The notes: a model not told the origin generated them from the sequence alone. A stretch of 61,665 nucleotides of DNA from Sphingomonadaceae bacterium (GCA_016742125.1 JACVCM010000005.1:1-61665), one strand, 5' to 3'. Shown: positions 7,371-16,840, counted from the stretch's first letter. Made by a program: numbers and translations.

Positions 7371-8006
7371 ATGTCCGCACAAGCCGATCTCGAACGTACG
7401 CAACGACAGCGCTGGGCCATGCCGGGAGGCCGGCATGACCGTCTGATCCGGTCGTTACGCGTTATCTTGCCAAGCATCATCGGCCTGCTTCTGGCGATTC
7501 TGGCCTTCAGTCCCTTTGCGACGACGCAGGAGCTCAGTTTCGTGCTCGACAAGGATGAAGTGGATCTGTCGCGCGAACGGATGCGGTTGGTCGAGGCGTT
7601 GTATCGCGGCGAAGACAGCAAGGGTCGGCCTTTTTCGTTGCGTGCGGGAAGTGCTGTACAAAAGACATCCGCCGACCCGGTGCTGGACATGACATCGCTG
7701 TCGGCCCGTATTTTGCTCGAAGACGGTCCGGCATCGATCGTGGCGCAGCGCGGCACCTATAATCTGTCCCGGGAAACGATGCGCGTGAACGGTCCGCTCG
7801 CGGTTGAATCGCCTGGCTACAACATGGTCGCAAGCAATGTCGAACTGTCGTTGAAGGATCGTTCGATGCGAAGCTTCGGCCCCGTCAGCGGACGGACAAA
7901 GGTAGGCACATTCCGTGCCGGACGCCTGACCGGCGACCTCGACACCCGCATTGTCCGTCTGGAAGGCGGGGTTCATTTGCGCATCGACCAGAATGCGGTT
8001 AAGTGA
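7371..8006 (+). CDS. lptC: LPS export ABC transporter periplasmic protein LptC
   Basis: This 211-residue protein has a single N-terminal membrane anchor (SLRVILPSIIGLLLAILAFSPF) and a periplasmic beta-rich domain with the repeated shape of LptC/OstA folds (for example IVAQRGTYNLSRETMRVNGPL). LptC docks on LptBFG in the inner membrane and passes LPS to LptA. Position directly before lptA and lptB supports the call. It ends eight bases before the preferred lptA start. Confidence 0.9.
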   Translation: MSAQADLERTQRQRWAMPGGRHDRLIRSLRVILPSIIGLLLAILAFSPFATTQELSFVLDKDEVDLSRERMRLVEALYRGEDSKGRPFSLRAGSAVQKTSADPVLDMTSLSARILLEDGPASIVAQRGTYNLSRETMRVNGPLAVESPGYNMVASNVELSLKDRSMRSFGPVSGRTKVGTFRAGRLTGDLDTRIVRLEGGVHLRIDQNAVK

Positions 8007-8013
8007 GGCCGCG

Positions 8014-8553
8014 ATGATGACACGTTCCATTTTTTCCGGATTGTTTGTGGCGACTGCAGGCGTTGCACTGCTATCCTCCGCCTCCACAGCGCAGACCATC
8101 CGCAATCACAACAGCAATGCGCCGGTCAATTTCGACGCGGGCGCACTGGAGCTGCAGGACCGTGCCGACAGGGTCGTGCTGACCGGCGGGGTGACCGCGA
8201 CGCAGGCGGGGCTTACGTTGAAGGCCAACCGTGTGACGGCAGCGTACACCAGCGGCGGCGGGATCGATGTCAACCGGCTCGACGCCACTGGCGGCGTGAC
8301 CATAACCAAGGACGATCTTCGCGCGACCAGCAGTTCGGCCATTTACGATCTGGACGCCAGTCTCATCACCCTTATCGGGAATGTGAGGCTGACGCAGGGC
8401 AGCAACCGGTTGAATGGCGGGCGTCTTGTCATCGACCTCAATTCGGGCCGTTCGACAATAAATGGCGGCGGCGCGCCCGGTGTCACCAATAGCGGCGGCA
8501 GGGTCACCGGTACGTTCACCGTGCCGCAACGCGCGAACAAATCGTCCAACTAA
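8014..8553 (+). CDS. lptA: LPS transport periplasmic protein LptA
   Basis: This 179-residue product has an N-terminal signal peptide (MMTRSIFSGLFVATAGVALL, cleavage after the Ala-rich STAQ region) and an OstA/LptA jellyroll with repeats such as RVVLTGGVTATQAGLTLKAN and SLITLIGNVRLTQGSNRLNG. It forms the periplasmic bridge for LPS between LptC and LptD. I chose the ATG at 8014 (another at 8017); an ATG at 7993 would overlap lptC by 14 bases and spoil the signal peptide. Confidence 0.92.
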   Translation: MMTRSIFSGLFVATAGVALLSSASTAQTIRNHNSNAPVNFDAGALELQDRADRVVLTGGVTATQAGLTLKANRVTAAYTSGGGIDVNRLDATGGVTITKDDLRATSSSAIYDLDASLITLIGNVRLTQGSNRLNGGRLVIDLNSGRSTINGGGAPGVTNSGGRVTGTFTVPQRANKSSN

Positions 8554-8650
8554 TCGCTCCAAAACGGATAGGCATGAATCATGCCAATTGCATGTGGCTG
8601 GCGGATTCGGTAGCGGTGCTTGCATAACAGCACTCACGCGGGCGGACGAT

Positions 8651-9430
8651 ATGGACAGCATGACAACAGAGCGCCCGGCGGCAAACGCGGTGACCGAAGA
8701 GGGTATGGCCGACGGTCTTGGCGTCGTTTCCATCGCCAAAAGCTATGACAAGCGCGCGGTGCTGACCGATGTGTCGCTGTCGGTCGCCAAGGGGGAAGTT
8801 GTCGGCCTACTTGGCCCTAATGGCGCAGGCAAGACGACCTGCTTTTATTCGATCATGGGACTGGTCAGGCCCGACAGCGGTCGGATTACCCTTGACGGTG
8901 CAGATATCACCGGCCTGCCCATGTATCGGCGCGCGATTCTGGGGCTTGGCTATCTGCCGCAGGAAACGTCGATCTTCCGCGGCATGACGGTGGAGCAGAA
9001 TATCAGCTCGGTACTGGAACTTGCCGAGCCCGATGTCGCCGCGCGCGCGGCGCGTCTGGAGCAGCTTCTCGACGAGTTCGGTCTGGGCCGCCTGCGTTCT
9101 GCGCCTGCCATGGCGCTGTCGGGTGGCGAGCGGCGACGTTGCGAGATTGCCCGCGCGCTGGCCGCCAACCCTTCGATCATGCTGCTCGATGAACCATTTG
9201 CGGGCATCGACCCGATCTCAATTTCCGACATCCGCGATCTGGTCAAGGATCTCAAGACCCGCAACATCGGTGTGCTTATCACCGATCACAATGTCCGCGA
9301 GACGCTCGATATCGTTGACCGCGCCTGCATCATTTACGGCGGTCAGGTGCTGTTTGCAGGCTCCCCCGAGGCGCTCGTCGCCGACCCCAATGTCCGGCGG
9401 CTATATCTGGGCGAAAGCTTTGCGATGTGA
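8651..9430 (+). CDS. lptB: LPS export ABC transporter ATP-binding protein LptB
   Basis: This 259-residue ABC ATPase has Walker A GPNGAGKTT (55-63), signature LSGGERRRCE, Walker B IMLLDEPFAG, and switch-region DHNVRETL. The sequence LGLGYLPQETSIFRGMTVEQN is diagnostic of LptB. It powers LPS extraction with LptFG. The ATG at 8651 was preferred; a second ATG four codons later is possible. About 20 non-conserved residues precede the ABC domain, a little longer than in enterobacteria. Confidence 0.95.
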   Translation: MDSMTTERPAANAVTEEGMADGLGVVSIAKSYDKRAVLTDVSLSVAKGEVVGLLGPNGAGKTTCFYSIMGLVRPDSGRITLDGADITGLPMYRRAILGLGYLPQETSIFRGMTVEQNISSVLELAEPDVAARAARLEQLLDEFGLGRLRSAPAMALSGGERRRCEIARALAANPSIMLLDEPFAGIDPISISDIRDLVKDLKTRNIGVLITDHNVRETLDIVDRACIIYGGQVLFAGSPEALVADPNVRRLYLGESFAM

Positions 9431-9459
9431 AGCGGAGTTGATGGCGGACAGGTAACTTC

Positions 9460-10950
9460 ATGGCATTAGCCCCCCGTCTCGATCTCCGGCAAAGCCAGTC
9501 GCTGGTGATGACGCCGCAATTGCAGCAGGCGATCAAATTGCTGGCGCTGTCGTCGATGGAGATCGAAGCGTTCATCGCCGAGGAAGTCGAACGCAATCCG
9601 GTTCTGGAGACAGGCGGTCAGGATGCGCCGGTCGAAACGCCGCCCGATGACTTTGCCGACCTGCCCTCCACCCAAAGCGGCGAGCGCGACAGCGGCGATG
9701 TGCTAAACGGTAGCGACGCGGCGGCAAGCGAAGCGCTCGACGTCGATTTCAGCGCCGAAACTTTCCACCATGACAGCGCATCCGACAGCGTCGGCGGCGC
9801 GGACGGAATGCTGGGATTGTCTGGTGGCGGCATGTCATCCGGCTTTGACGGCGACGGTCCCGATTTCGACAGCTTTGCCGCGCCGGATATATCGCTGCGC
9901 GACCATTTGATGGCACAGGCAGGCGCCGTGCTATCGGGCCGGATGCTGTTTCTGGCCCAACAGATTATCGAGCAGATCGAACCCACCGGTTATTTGGGCG
10001 AGGACCTGCTGGCCATGGCACATCGGCTGGGCGTGCCCCTGGCAGAGATGGAGAGTGCCCTTGCGGAGGTGCAGCGCCTCGATCCCACCGGAGTCGGCGC
10101 ACGCAACCTGTCCGAATGCCTGGCCCTGCAGGCAAGGGAAGCCGACCGGTACGATCCCTGCATGGCGAAGCTGATCGACAATCTCGACCTGGTGGCGAAA
10201 GGCGCATTCGAACAGCTCAAGCGCATGTGCCGGGTCGACGACGAGGATCTGCGCGACATGCTGATCGAGCTTCGAGGATATGATCCGAAGCCCGGTTGCA
10301 GGTTCGAAAGCGAAAGCAGCATCTCCGTCACGCCCGATATCTTCGTGACCGCGCGCGGCAGCGGATGGGCTATCGAACTTAACAGTGCAAACCTCCCGCG
10401 CCTGCTGATCAACCGGAGCTATGTAGCCGAACTCGGGCAGGACAAGACGACCAGGGCGTGGCTTAACGACTGCATGGCCGATGCGAACTGGCTGATCAAA
10501 GCAATGGACCAGCGGCAACGAACGATCATGAAGGTCGCCACCGAAATCGTCAAACAGCAAGACGGCTTCTTTCGGGGCGGGGTCGCGCATTTGCGCCCGT
10601 TAACCCTGCGGCAGGTGGCCGGGTCCATCGACATGCCCGAATCCACCGTCAGCCCCGTGACTAGCACCAAATATCTGCATTGCGACCGGGGGCTGTTCGA
10701 TCTCAAATATTTCTTCTCCTCGGGTGTGCAATCGGCGGATGGCGACGGTGCGTCGGCCGAGGCCGTTAAAAGCCACATCAAGACGTTGATCGACGGTGAG
10801 GGCGCAAAGATCCTGTCCGACGACACGCTGGTCGATCTGCTTACCGCCAAGGGTTTCGATATCGCGCGGCGCACTGTCGCCAAATATCGTGAGGCAATGG
10901 GTATCGGGTCGTCTGTCCAGCGGCGGCGGCAGAAAAAGATGGGGCGCTAG
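9460..10950 (+). CDS. rpoN: RNA polymerase sigma-54 factor
   Basis: This 496-residue protein has the glutamine-rich region I (LRQSQSLVMTPQLQQAIKLL), an acidic region II, the core-binding domain, the helix-turn-helix (RQVAGSIDMPESTVSPVTSTKY), and the RpoN box ARRTVAKYRE (469-478), which reads the -24 element. It directs sigma-54 promoters with enhancer-binding proteins. Location directly after lptB is a common proteobacterial order; the usual raiA/ptsN downstream genes are missing here, replaced by a convergent ATP-grasp gene four bases away. Confidence 0.97.
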   Translation: MALAPRLDLRQSQSLVMTPQLQQAIKLLALSSMEIEAFIAEEVERNPVLETGGQDAPVETPPDDFADLPSTQSGERDSGDVLNGSDAAASEALDVDFSAETFHHDSASDSVGGADGMLGLSGGGMSSGFDGDGPDFDSFAAPDISLRDHLMAQAGAVLSGRMLFLAQQIIEQIEPTGYLGEDLLAMAHRLGVPLAEMESALAEVQRLDPTGVGARNLSECLALQAREADRYDPCMAKLIDNLDLVAKGAFEQLKRMCRVDDEDLRDMLIELRGYDPKPGCRFESESSISVTPDIFVTARGSGWAIELNSANLPRLLINRSYVAELGQDKTTRAWLNDCMADANWLIKAMDQRQRTIMKVATEIVKQQDGFFRGGVAHLRPLTLRQVAGSIDMPESTVSPVTSTKYLHCDRGLFDLKYFFSSGVQSADGDGASAEAVKSHIKTLIDGEGAKILSDDTLVDLLTAKGFDIARRTVAKYREAMGIGSSVQRRRQKKMGR

Positions 10951-10954
10951 GTGC

Positions 10955-11980
10955 TTACCAATCCTGGTCATCCAGCTCGATAACCCCCTGCCGCGCCATT
11001 GCACCGGCGAGAATCGTTTCAAGCAATTCGGGATAGGTCCATCCCGCAATAACCGCCGCGCGCCCAATCACCCGCTGCGACCAGATATTGCACTGCAGGT
11101 TGACCTCGAGGAAATTTATTTCGCCCGTCGCGGGGTTCAACCGGAATTCAAACCGCCCGTAATCGAACGGCCACAGTTCGGGCAGCAATTTGCGGGTGAG
11201 GTCCTGAACCTTGGCAATGAAGGCCGGGTCGGTTTCCTGCACCAGTCTTGCTTCCGAAGCCTCGAAACCACGCTTTTCGGCATAGGTACGCAGGACTTCG
11301 GTGTCATGGTCGAAGCGCATCAGCGGCAGGAACTGCGCCTTGCGTGCGCCGATGACCGGCAGCTCCACATCAATGCCCGACAAAAACGGTTCGACCAGCG
11401 CATCATGGCCTTCTTCGTGCAATGCCTCGACAGCTTTTTTGACGCCCGCCCAGTCGCTTTCGGCAGACACACCCCAGCTCGCCGAGGACGCATTGGGTTT
11501 GACCACATATCGATCCGCCGACCATGTGGTGATCGGATCGATCGGCGCATACCGGCGGAATATAGCTGAATCCGCGGTTGGCACCCCGCGCGCCCGTGCC
11601 GCCATCTTCATCAAATGCTTGTCGTCCGACAGCCCTCGCACGATGGGCGTCGCACCCAGATAGGGAATGCCCAGCCGCGTGCACAGCGTCGGCATCATCA
11701 GCTCGCTGTTCAGATAGCCGCCGCGATTGAGCAGCGAGAATACGAAATCCACGTCCGGCCTTGTGAACAATATTTCCGGGCTGTTGGCCGCAGTGACGTT
11801 CAGTCCCATTCCCTCCAGCACGTCTCGCACCTCGCGATGATAGACCGCATGGTCGCCATCAATTTTGTCGCGCGAGCCGTCGCCAAGGGCATGCTTCGCA
11901 ATGAAGAGGAGCTTGATGGTATCGCGGTAACGTGCCGGAATGGTCAATTTGCGCGGGGGTGAAATGGTTTCGATGGGCAT
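10955..11980 (-). CDS. ATP-grasp ligase, D-Ala-D-Ala-ligase-like, unknown substrate
   Basis: This 341-residue ATP-grasp protein has the features of carboxylate-amine ligases: a lysine in RYVVKPNASSASWGV, the hinge stretch ALVEPFLSGIDVELPVIG, and the metal site FEFRLN...FLEVNLQCN near the C-terminus. Closest architecture is D-alanine-D-alanine ligase, but the N-terminal domain differs and it is outside any cell-wall cluster. It is divergent from a PLP enzyme at 12071, with about 90 bases between them, suggesting a shared pathway. The substrate is unknown. Confidence 0.8.
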   Translation of the reverse strand: MPIETISPPRKLTIPARYRDTIKLLFIAKHALGDGSRDKIDGDHAVYHREVRDVLEGMGLNVTAANSPEILFTRPDVDFVFSLLNRGGYLNSELMMPTLCTRLGIPYLGATPIVRGLSDDKHLMKMAARARGVPTADSAIFRRYAPIDPITTWSADRYVVKPNASSASWGVSAESDWAGVKKAVEALHEEGHDALVEPFLSGIDVELPVIGARKAQFLPLMRFDHDTEVLRTYAEKRGFEASEARLVQETDPAFIAKVQDLTRKLLPELWPFDYGRFEFRLNPATGEINFLEVNLQCNIWSQRVIGRAAVIAGWTYPELLETILAGAMARQGVIELDDQDW

Positions 11981-12070
11981 CCTTGGCCTCTTGTCTGCTT
12001 TTGTGTATGCGCGCTGGCTAGTGCCGTATTATGGCGGTTGTGAGGCGGTATCGCCAGCAGGAGAGTGCAT

Positions 12071-13642
12071 ATGGCCGACACCGGAACATCGTTGCTCGAT
12101 CTTCCGACCGCAGTGCTGATGAGCGCGGGCGGCGATGACCGGATCACGCTGGACGAGCAAAGCGGTCTCAACAGCTATGGTTGCGCGCCCGAACCGATCC
12201 GCGCGATCAGCTATTCCTCGTCGACCGCCAGTTCGATCTCCGCTGCAGCCTACGCCCATGCCCATGCCGTGCATCACCAGTTGCGTCTGGCAGTTGCCGG
12301 CGGAGAGAGCGAGGATGCGGCTTATACCCGTTTCCTGCGCAATGCACGAAGCCGCCTGAGGGCTGTTTACGGCCTTACGGCTGACGTCGATATCGGTTTC
12401 GGGGCATCGGGCACCGATCTCGAATATCTCGCGCTCGCGCTGGCGCTGCAAGACGGTCGGCCCGTCGCCAACATCGTGGTTGAGGTGGATGAAGTCGGCA
12501 GCGGCTGCCTGTTCTCGCAGGCCGGTCAATATTTCGCACCGCGCACCGCACTCGGACTAAGGGTAGAGAAAGGTGCGCATCTGCCGGGTTTCGACGCGGA
12601 AGATATATCTGTCGAAACGCTGAAGACCCGCACCGAAAATGGCCCCGTGCGCAGCGACGATGAATATGCAAAAATGCTGCTTGATACCGTAGGCGCGGTG
12701 ATTGCTGCCGGCGGCAGGCCGCTAGTACATATCATTCATCGGTCGAAGACCGGCATCATCACGCCAAGCCTGTCTGCAATAGATGGGCTGCTCGCCGTGC
12801 ATGGCGATGCGGTCGATCTCGTCGTCGATGCCTGTCAAGGGAGGATTTCGTCCGACAGTATTGCCGCCTATCTGGCGCGCGGGGCGAGCATCTTCATGAC
12901 CGGGTCCAAATTCATCGGCGGCCCGCCGTTCAGCGCGTGGATGCTGGTGCCGGGGAAGCTGTCGACGCGGATGAAGAGCGGTAGACCTGCGCCTGAAGGC
13001 CTTGCCCATTTCTTTGCGCGCGGCGACATGCCTACGGGCTGGACCGACGTCGAAAATATCCTTCCGTCGCGGACCAATTTCGGCTTGCTACTGCGACTGG
13101 AGGCGGGTCTCTTCGAACTGGAACGGTTGCTGGCAATGCCGATGGAGCGCGTTGATGCCGTCATCATTGCCTTTGGCACCGCCATGAATTCACTTGGGCC
13201 GACAATCCCGTTTCGGCTCGTAGAAGGGGCAGCGGATGATCCGGCGGCAGGAGATCATATCAACCGGAACCAACCCATCCATCCGCTTGATCGTAAGATG
13301 CTGTACGTTATTGAACTCACCGATCCGCATCCCGCGACAGGTCGACCGCTTAGCGTCGAACAGGCACGCGAAGTCTATCGGGGGCTGTACACCGACATGA
13401 CTGACAGCTTTTGCGATCCGCGAGACAAGCTGACGGCATCGGAAATCTGCCATCTCGGACAGCCGGTCAAATGCCTGAAGCATGACGATGGCGAGTGGGC
13501 GCCCACGCTCCGGCTGTCTCTGTCGGCGCCACAGATTTTCGAGATGATCGGGCTGGATGCAGACCGGCTGGTCGAACGCTTCACTGCGGATATCGAGCGG
13601 ATAGCGGCGAAGATCAGGCTGGTGACAAGCCGCCTCGACTAG
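12071..13642 (+). CDS. Fold-type I PLP-dependent enzyme (class V aminotransferase-like), unknown function
   Basis: This 523-residue protein carries a fold-I PLP site: phosphate-binding GASGTD (111-116), the pyridine-N aspartate and ring-contacting Gln in VVDACQGR (Asp253, Gln256), and the Schiff-base lysine in TGSKFIGGPPF (Lys280). This layout matches class V aminotransferases and cysteine desulfurases, but no catalytic Cys loop is evident, and the protein is about 100 residues longer. ATG 12071 is preferred because AGGAG lies seven bases upstream; a GTG at 12065 is possible. It is paired with the ATP-grasp gene. Confidence 0.75.
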   Translation: MADTGTSLLDLPTAVLMSAGGDDRITLDEQSGLNSYGCAPEPIRAISYSSSTASSISAAAYAHAHAVHHQLRLAVAGGESEDAAYTRFLRNARSRLRAVYGLTADVDIGFGASGTDLEYLALALALQDGRPVANIVVEVDEVGSGCLFSQAGQYFAPRTALGLRVEKGAHLPGFDAEDISVETLKTRTENGPVRSDDEYAKMLLDTVGAVIAAGGRPLVHIIHRSKTGIITPSLSAIDGLLAVHGDAVDLVVDACQGRISSDSIAAYLARGASIFMTGSKFIGGPPFSAWMLVPGKLSTRMKSGRPAPEGLAHFFARGDMPTGWTDVENILPSRTNFGLLLRLEAGLFELERLLAMPMERVDAVIIAFGTAMNSLGPTIPFRLVEGAADDPAAGDHINRNQPIHPLDRKMLYVIELTDPHPATGRPLSVEQAREVYRGLYTDMTDSFCDPRDKLTASEICHLGQPVKCLKHDDGEWAPTLRLSLSAPQIFEMIGLDADRLVERFTADIERIAAKIRLVTSRLD

Positions 13643-15285
13643 GCCGCTCTCAACCGGTCGAGGAAGTTTCTGCTTGCTTCACGCAGCGCGCCTGCCCGGC
13701 TTTCGAGGCCGATCATGACCTGCTGCATCTCATCGGCCACTTCACCGACCTGCACCGCCGCGACATTCACCTCACGGCTGAATTCGCGGACATGCTCGGC
13801 ATCCTGCGCCGCATGTTCGGCATGACCGGTAATGTCGCGCGTCGCTGCCTGCTGCTGGGTAATAGCGGTGGCGATGTTGTTCGCCCCCTGTTGCACCTGA
13901 TTCATCTTGTGGGCAACCGAGCCCACCATGCGGGCGGCATTGTCCATCTGATCCTTGATGTTGGTCACCGTTGCAGTGACAGAGCCGATAGCTCCATGGG
14001 TCTGGTTGGCTAGACTCTTGACCTCTTGTGCGACCACCGCGAAGCCCCGGCCGGCCTCGCCGGCGCGCGCCGCTTCGATGGTTGCATTGAGCGCGAGCAA
14101 ATTGGTCTTGCCCGCTACATCCTGGATCATGGCCGCGATCTCGCTGACCTTTTCCGCTTCGCCTGCCAGATGCGCCATGACTCCGCTGCCCTGTTTGCTG
14201 CTCGAGGTCGCGGCCTCCGATGCAGCGACCTGGTCATGAACCTGAGTCGAAATCGCCCCGGAGGAATCGCTGAGCTGGCGGGCCGCAGCGGCAACCATCT
14301 GGATGGCGTTGCTCATGTTCGATGCCATGTCGGCCATTGCGTCGGTGCGCTCGCGTGTCTGCGTACCGATGGCGGCCAGCTGCTGCGACGATTCGCCCAC
14401 CGCGCGCACCGCCGATTCCATCACATCGATGATGGCGTGCACTGAATTCTCGAATTCATCGGCGAGCCTGGTCATCACGGCACGGCGCTCTGCCTCGGCC
14501 CGAGTGCGTTCTTCGGAGCGGGCCGAATTGGTGTTGCGCCGCTCGGCCTCCACGGCTTCCAGCCTTTGCTGCTCTGCCGCGAAAAACTGCTCCTGTGCGC
14601 GGGCGTAGGCCTGGGCGTTGTCGAGCGATTGCATGAAGGAGCGCCATTGCATCATCGCCACGCGGTGAAGCGAGACACCGAATAGCGCAATGCCCGCATA
14701 GAAGAACCATGGCATCTCTATGCCTGAATAGGTCGCCGAAACAGTGCTTCCGATGGTGAGGATGGCGAGCCACATCACCATTGCGGCGGGGAGGCAAAGA
14801 TAGATAAGTGCGCCAACGGCAATCATGCCAAAGGTCATCGCGCTGGGCCCAACCAGCCCGATATTTTCATGGTAGCTCCAGACATCGGCCAGCAGCAGCA
14901 CCCAGCTGAAAGACGCCACCGATACCTGAAGGACAAAAAGGCGCCGCAGGAACAAAAGATAGCGACCGTCGGGATCAGCCTCTGCCCTATAGTCTTTTAC
15001 CCGGACATGTACGCGGTAACCGACGATGGCGGCTATCGTGTAGAGCGGCGCGCAATAGGGGGCGAAATGCGGATTGGCCCCACCGAACCACAATATCGCC
15101 AGGGCCGGCCACATGGTAATCATGCCCGACAGGAAAACGGCAACATGCGAGCGCCCCGCAGCCTGTAGCTGGGCCAGCATCAATTCGCGATTTTCAGGCT
15201 GCGCGGATCTGCGCAGGATGGCCTGCTCCACCTTCAGGTCGGTGAAGAAGGCGAACATATCCTTCAAATGGCTTAAATTGCTCAT
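13639..15285 (-). CDS. Methyl-accepting chemotaxis protein with multi-pass membrane N-terminus
   Basis: This 548-residue receptor has about six hydrophobic segments between residues 47 and 207 and no large periplasmic sensor domain. A coiled-coil linker and a complete MCP signalling domain follow, with the tip NLLALNATIEAARAGEAGRG and the helix FAVVAQEVKSLANQTHGAI. The membrane bundle is therefore probably the sensor. No che genes are nearby. Its stop shares the tetranucleotide CTAG (13639-13642) with the convergent PLP gene. A CtrA-like box lies 49 bases before the start. Confidence 0.93.
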   Translation of the reverse strand: MSNLSHLKDMFAFFTDLKVEQAILRRSAQPENRELMLAQLQAAGRSHVAVFLSGMITMWPALAILWFGGANPHFAPYCAPLYTIAAIVGYRVHVRVKDYRAEADPDGRYLLFLRRLFVLQVSVASFSWVLLLADVWSYHENIGLVGPSAMTFGMIAVGALIYLCLPAAMVMWLAILTIGSTVSATYSGIEMPWFFYAGIALFGVSLHRVAMMQWRSFMQSLDNAQAYARAQEQFFAAEQQRLEAVEAERRNTNSARSEERTRAEAERRAVMTRLADEFENSVHAIIDVMESAVRAVGESSQQLAAIGTQTRERTDAMADMASNMSNAIQMVAAAARQLSDSSGAISTQVHDQVAASEAATSSSKQGSGVMAHLAGEAEKVSEIAAMIQDVAGKTNLLALNATIEAARAGEAGRGFAVVAQEVKSLANQTHGAIGSVTATVTNIKDQMDNAARMVGSVAHKMNQVQQGANNIATAITQQQAATRDITGHAEHAAQDAEHVREFSREVNVAAVQVGEVADEMQQVMIGLESRAGALREASRNFLDRLRAA

Positions 15286-15333
15286 AAGGCGGTTCCGGCA
15301 CTCGTTTCCGTCCTCGCGCTTAAGCCAAATTGG

Positions 15334-15348
15334 TAAATCAGCCGTTAA
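15334..15348 (-). promoter_or_regulatory. CtrA-like box upstream of the chemoreceptor
   Basis: The minus strand reads TTAACGGCTGATTTA, matching the CtrA consensus TTAA-N7-TTAA at seven of eight positions. It lies 49 bases before the receptor start. Short motifs like this arise by chance, so the call is tentative. Confidence 0.35.
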
Positions 15349-16254
15349 CTATGCCACCGGCGCCTTCTCCGCCAGAATGAATCCCATCACATCGTCAACA
15401 ACCGGCGCCTTGCCTCTGAAAGGTCGGGCAATGGCCATGATGATGTCCGCATGATCCACGCCGGGGTAGATTTTCAGCTGCTGCCTGCCGCCCAGTTCAG
15501 CTATTCTGGCGGATAGAGCCTGACTGTTCCTTGGCTTTACGACGGTATCGATATCGCCCGTGAGCAGAAGGAGGGGAGGCGCATCTGCGCGGGCATAGGT
15601 GATCGGTTGGGTTTCGGAAAGATCGGGCCACTGCCCGAGCGCAATCTTTGAGGAATCGGTTGTGAGCGGCAGGAAATCATAGGGCCCGGCCAGGCCGATG
15701 ACGCCCCTGATAATCGCCGTGTCCAGATTCTTTGCGGCTAGCCATTGCCGGTCGAGAGCCGTCATCATGGCGACATGCGCCCCGGCGCTGTGTCCCATGA
15801 CGAACAGGCGGCTGGCATCGCCCCGATATCGGCCGATATTGCCATTCACCCAGGCAACCGCTGCGGCTGTATCCTCGACAAAGGCTGGAAAGCGGACCTT
15901 GGGAGTCTTGCGATAGTCGGCAACCACTGTAACAACGCCGCGTGCGGCTAAGGCGCGACCCAGAAAGCCGTAGCCTTTGCGCTCCCCGTCGCGCCATGCG
16001 CCGCCATGAAAAAAGACCAACACCGGATAGGCCCGATCCGCACGGCCCGTGGGCACATAGATGTCGAGTTTCTGACGCTCGTCGGTGCCGTAGGCGATGC
16101 CGACAGTCGGCGTTCCTGCATATTCGGAAGCACCCGGTGCGACCCGATCGACAAAGTCGAGTTTTTGCGGATCGGTTTTCATCCAGAACCAGCCGCCAAA
16201 TGCAAGAGCGGCCAGCAATAATATGAGCAGGACATATTTGGTCATGCCTGCCAT
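15349..16254 (-). CDS. Alpha/beta hydrolase (esterase/lipase, BD-FAE-like), membrane-anchored
   Basis: This protein of about 301 residues has an N-terminal membrane helix or uncleaved signal (KYVLLILLLAALAFGGWFW), the oxyanion motif HGGAW, and the nucleophile elbow GHSAG, plus a likely His in GVDHADIIM. The fold matches the feruloyl-esterase/kynurenine-formamidase-like group of alpha/beta hydrolases acting outside the cytoplasm. The substrate is unknown. The start may be 16254 or 16245. A terminator of the ribosomal operon separates it from rpsI. Confidence 0.85.
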   Translation of the reverse strand: MAGMTKYVLLILLLAALAFGGWFWMKTDPQKLDFVDRVAPGASEYAGTPTVGIAYGTDERQKLDIYVPTGRADRAYPVLVFFHGGAWRDGERKGYGFLGRALAARGVVTVVADYRKTPKVRFPAFVEDTAAAVAWVNGNIGRYRGDASRLFVMGHSAGAHVAMMTALDRQWLAAKNLDTAIIRGVIGLAGPYDFLPLTTDSSKIALGQWPDLSETQPITYARADAPPLLLLTGDIDTVVKPRNSQALSARIAELGGRQQLKIYPGVDHADIIMAIARPFRGKAPVVDDVMGFILAEKAPVA

Positions 16255-16282
16255 GTGCCTGCCATAGGATGTCCGCACAACG

Positions 16283-16311
16283 AAAAAAGGCGGCCCCCGT
16301 CGGAGCCGCCC
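16283..16311 (-). terminator. Terminator of the rplM-rpsI operon
   Basis: On the minus strand a GGCGGC/GCCGCC stem is followed by TTTTTT. It lies about 45 bases beyond the rpsI stop codon. Confidence 0.85.
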
Positions 16312-16354
16312 TTCCCTAGCAGGCCGGGGCAATGCTGCCCCGTTCCTGTAATGA

Positions 16355-16840
16355 TTAGCGCTTCGAGAACTGGAAGCTCTTGCGCGCCTTGGCCTTGCCG
16401 TACTTCTTGCGCTCGACGGTGCGGCTGTCGCGGGTCAGGAAACCTTCGGCCTTGACCGCGCTGCGCAGCGTGGGCTCATATTTCGACAGCGCCTGCGCGA
16501 TGCCGTGCTTGACCGCGCCGGCCTGACCCGAAAGGCCCCCGCCCTTGACGGTGGCGATAACATCATACTGCCCGGTCCGCTCGGTCACGCCAAAGGGTTG
16601 GTTGATGACAAGGCGGAGCGAGGGACGTGCGAAATACACTTCCTGATCGCGGCCATTGACTTCGATCTTGCCGGTGCCGGGCTTCAGCCATACCCGCGCG
16701 ACCGCGTCCTTGCGCCGACCGGTTGCATAGGCGCGGCCCTGCTTGTCGAGTTCCTGTTCGCGAACAGGCGCAGCCGCCTGAACGGGGGCTTCGGTGCCGA
16801 GCACTTCGAGGTCGGCGAGTGAATTTGCAGTGTCGGCCAT
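16355..16840 (-). CDS. rpsI: 30S ribosomal protein S9
   Basis: This 161-residue protein ends in the conserved S9 tail GKAKARKSFQFSKR and contains YATGRRKDAVARVWLKPGTG and GQAGAVKHGIAQAL. The C-terminal basic tail contacts tRNA in the ribosomal P site. It has an extra N-terminal stretch of about 33 residues rich in Ala and Glu (MADTANSLADLEVLGTEAPV), as in other alphaproteobacterial S9 proteins. Start and rplM stop overlap by one base (TAATG). Confidence 0.97.
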   Translation of the reverse strand: MADTANSLADLEVLGTEAPVQAAAPVREQELDKQGRAYATGRRKDAVARVWLKPGTGKIEVNGRDQEVYFARPSLRLVINQPFGVTERTGQYDVIATVKGGGLSGQAGAVKHGIAQALSKYEPTLRSAVKAEGFLTRDSRTVERKKYGKAKARKSFQFSKR

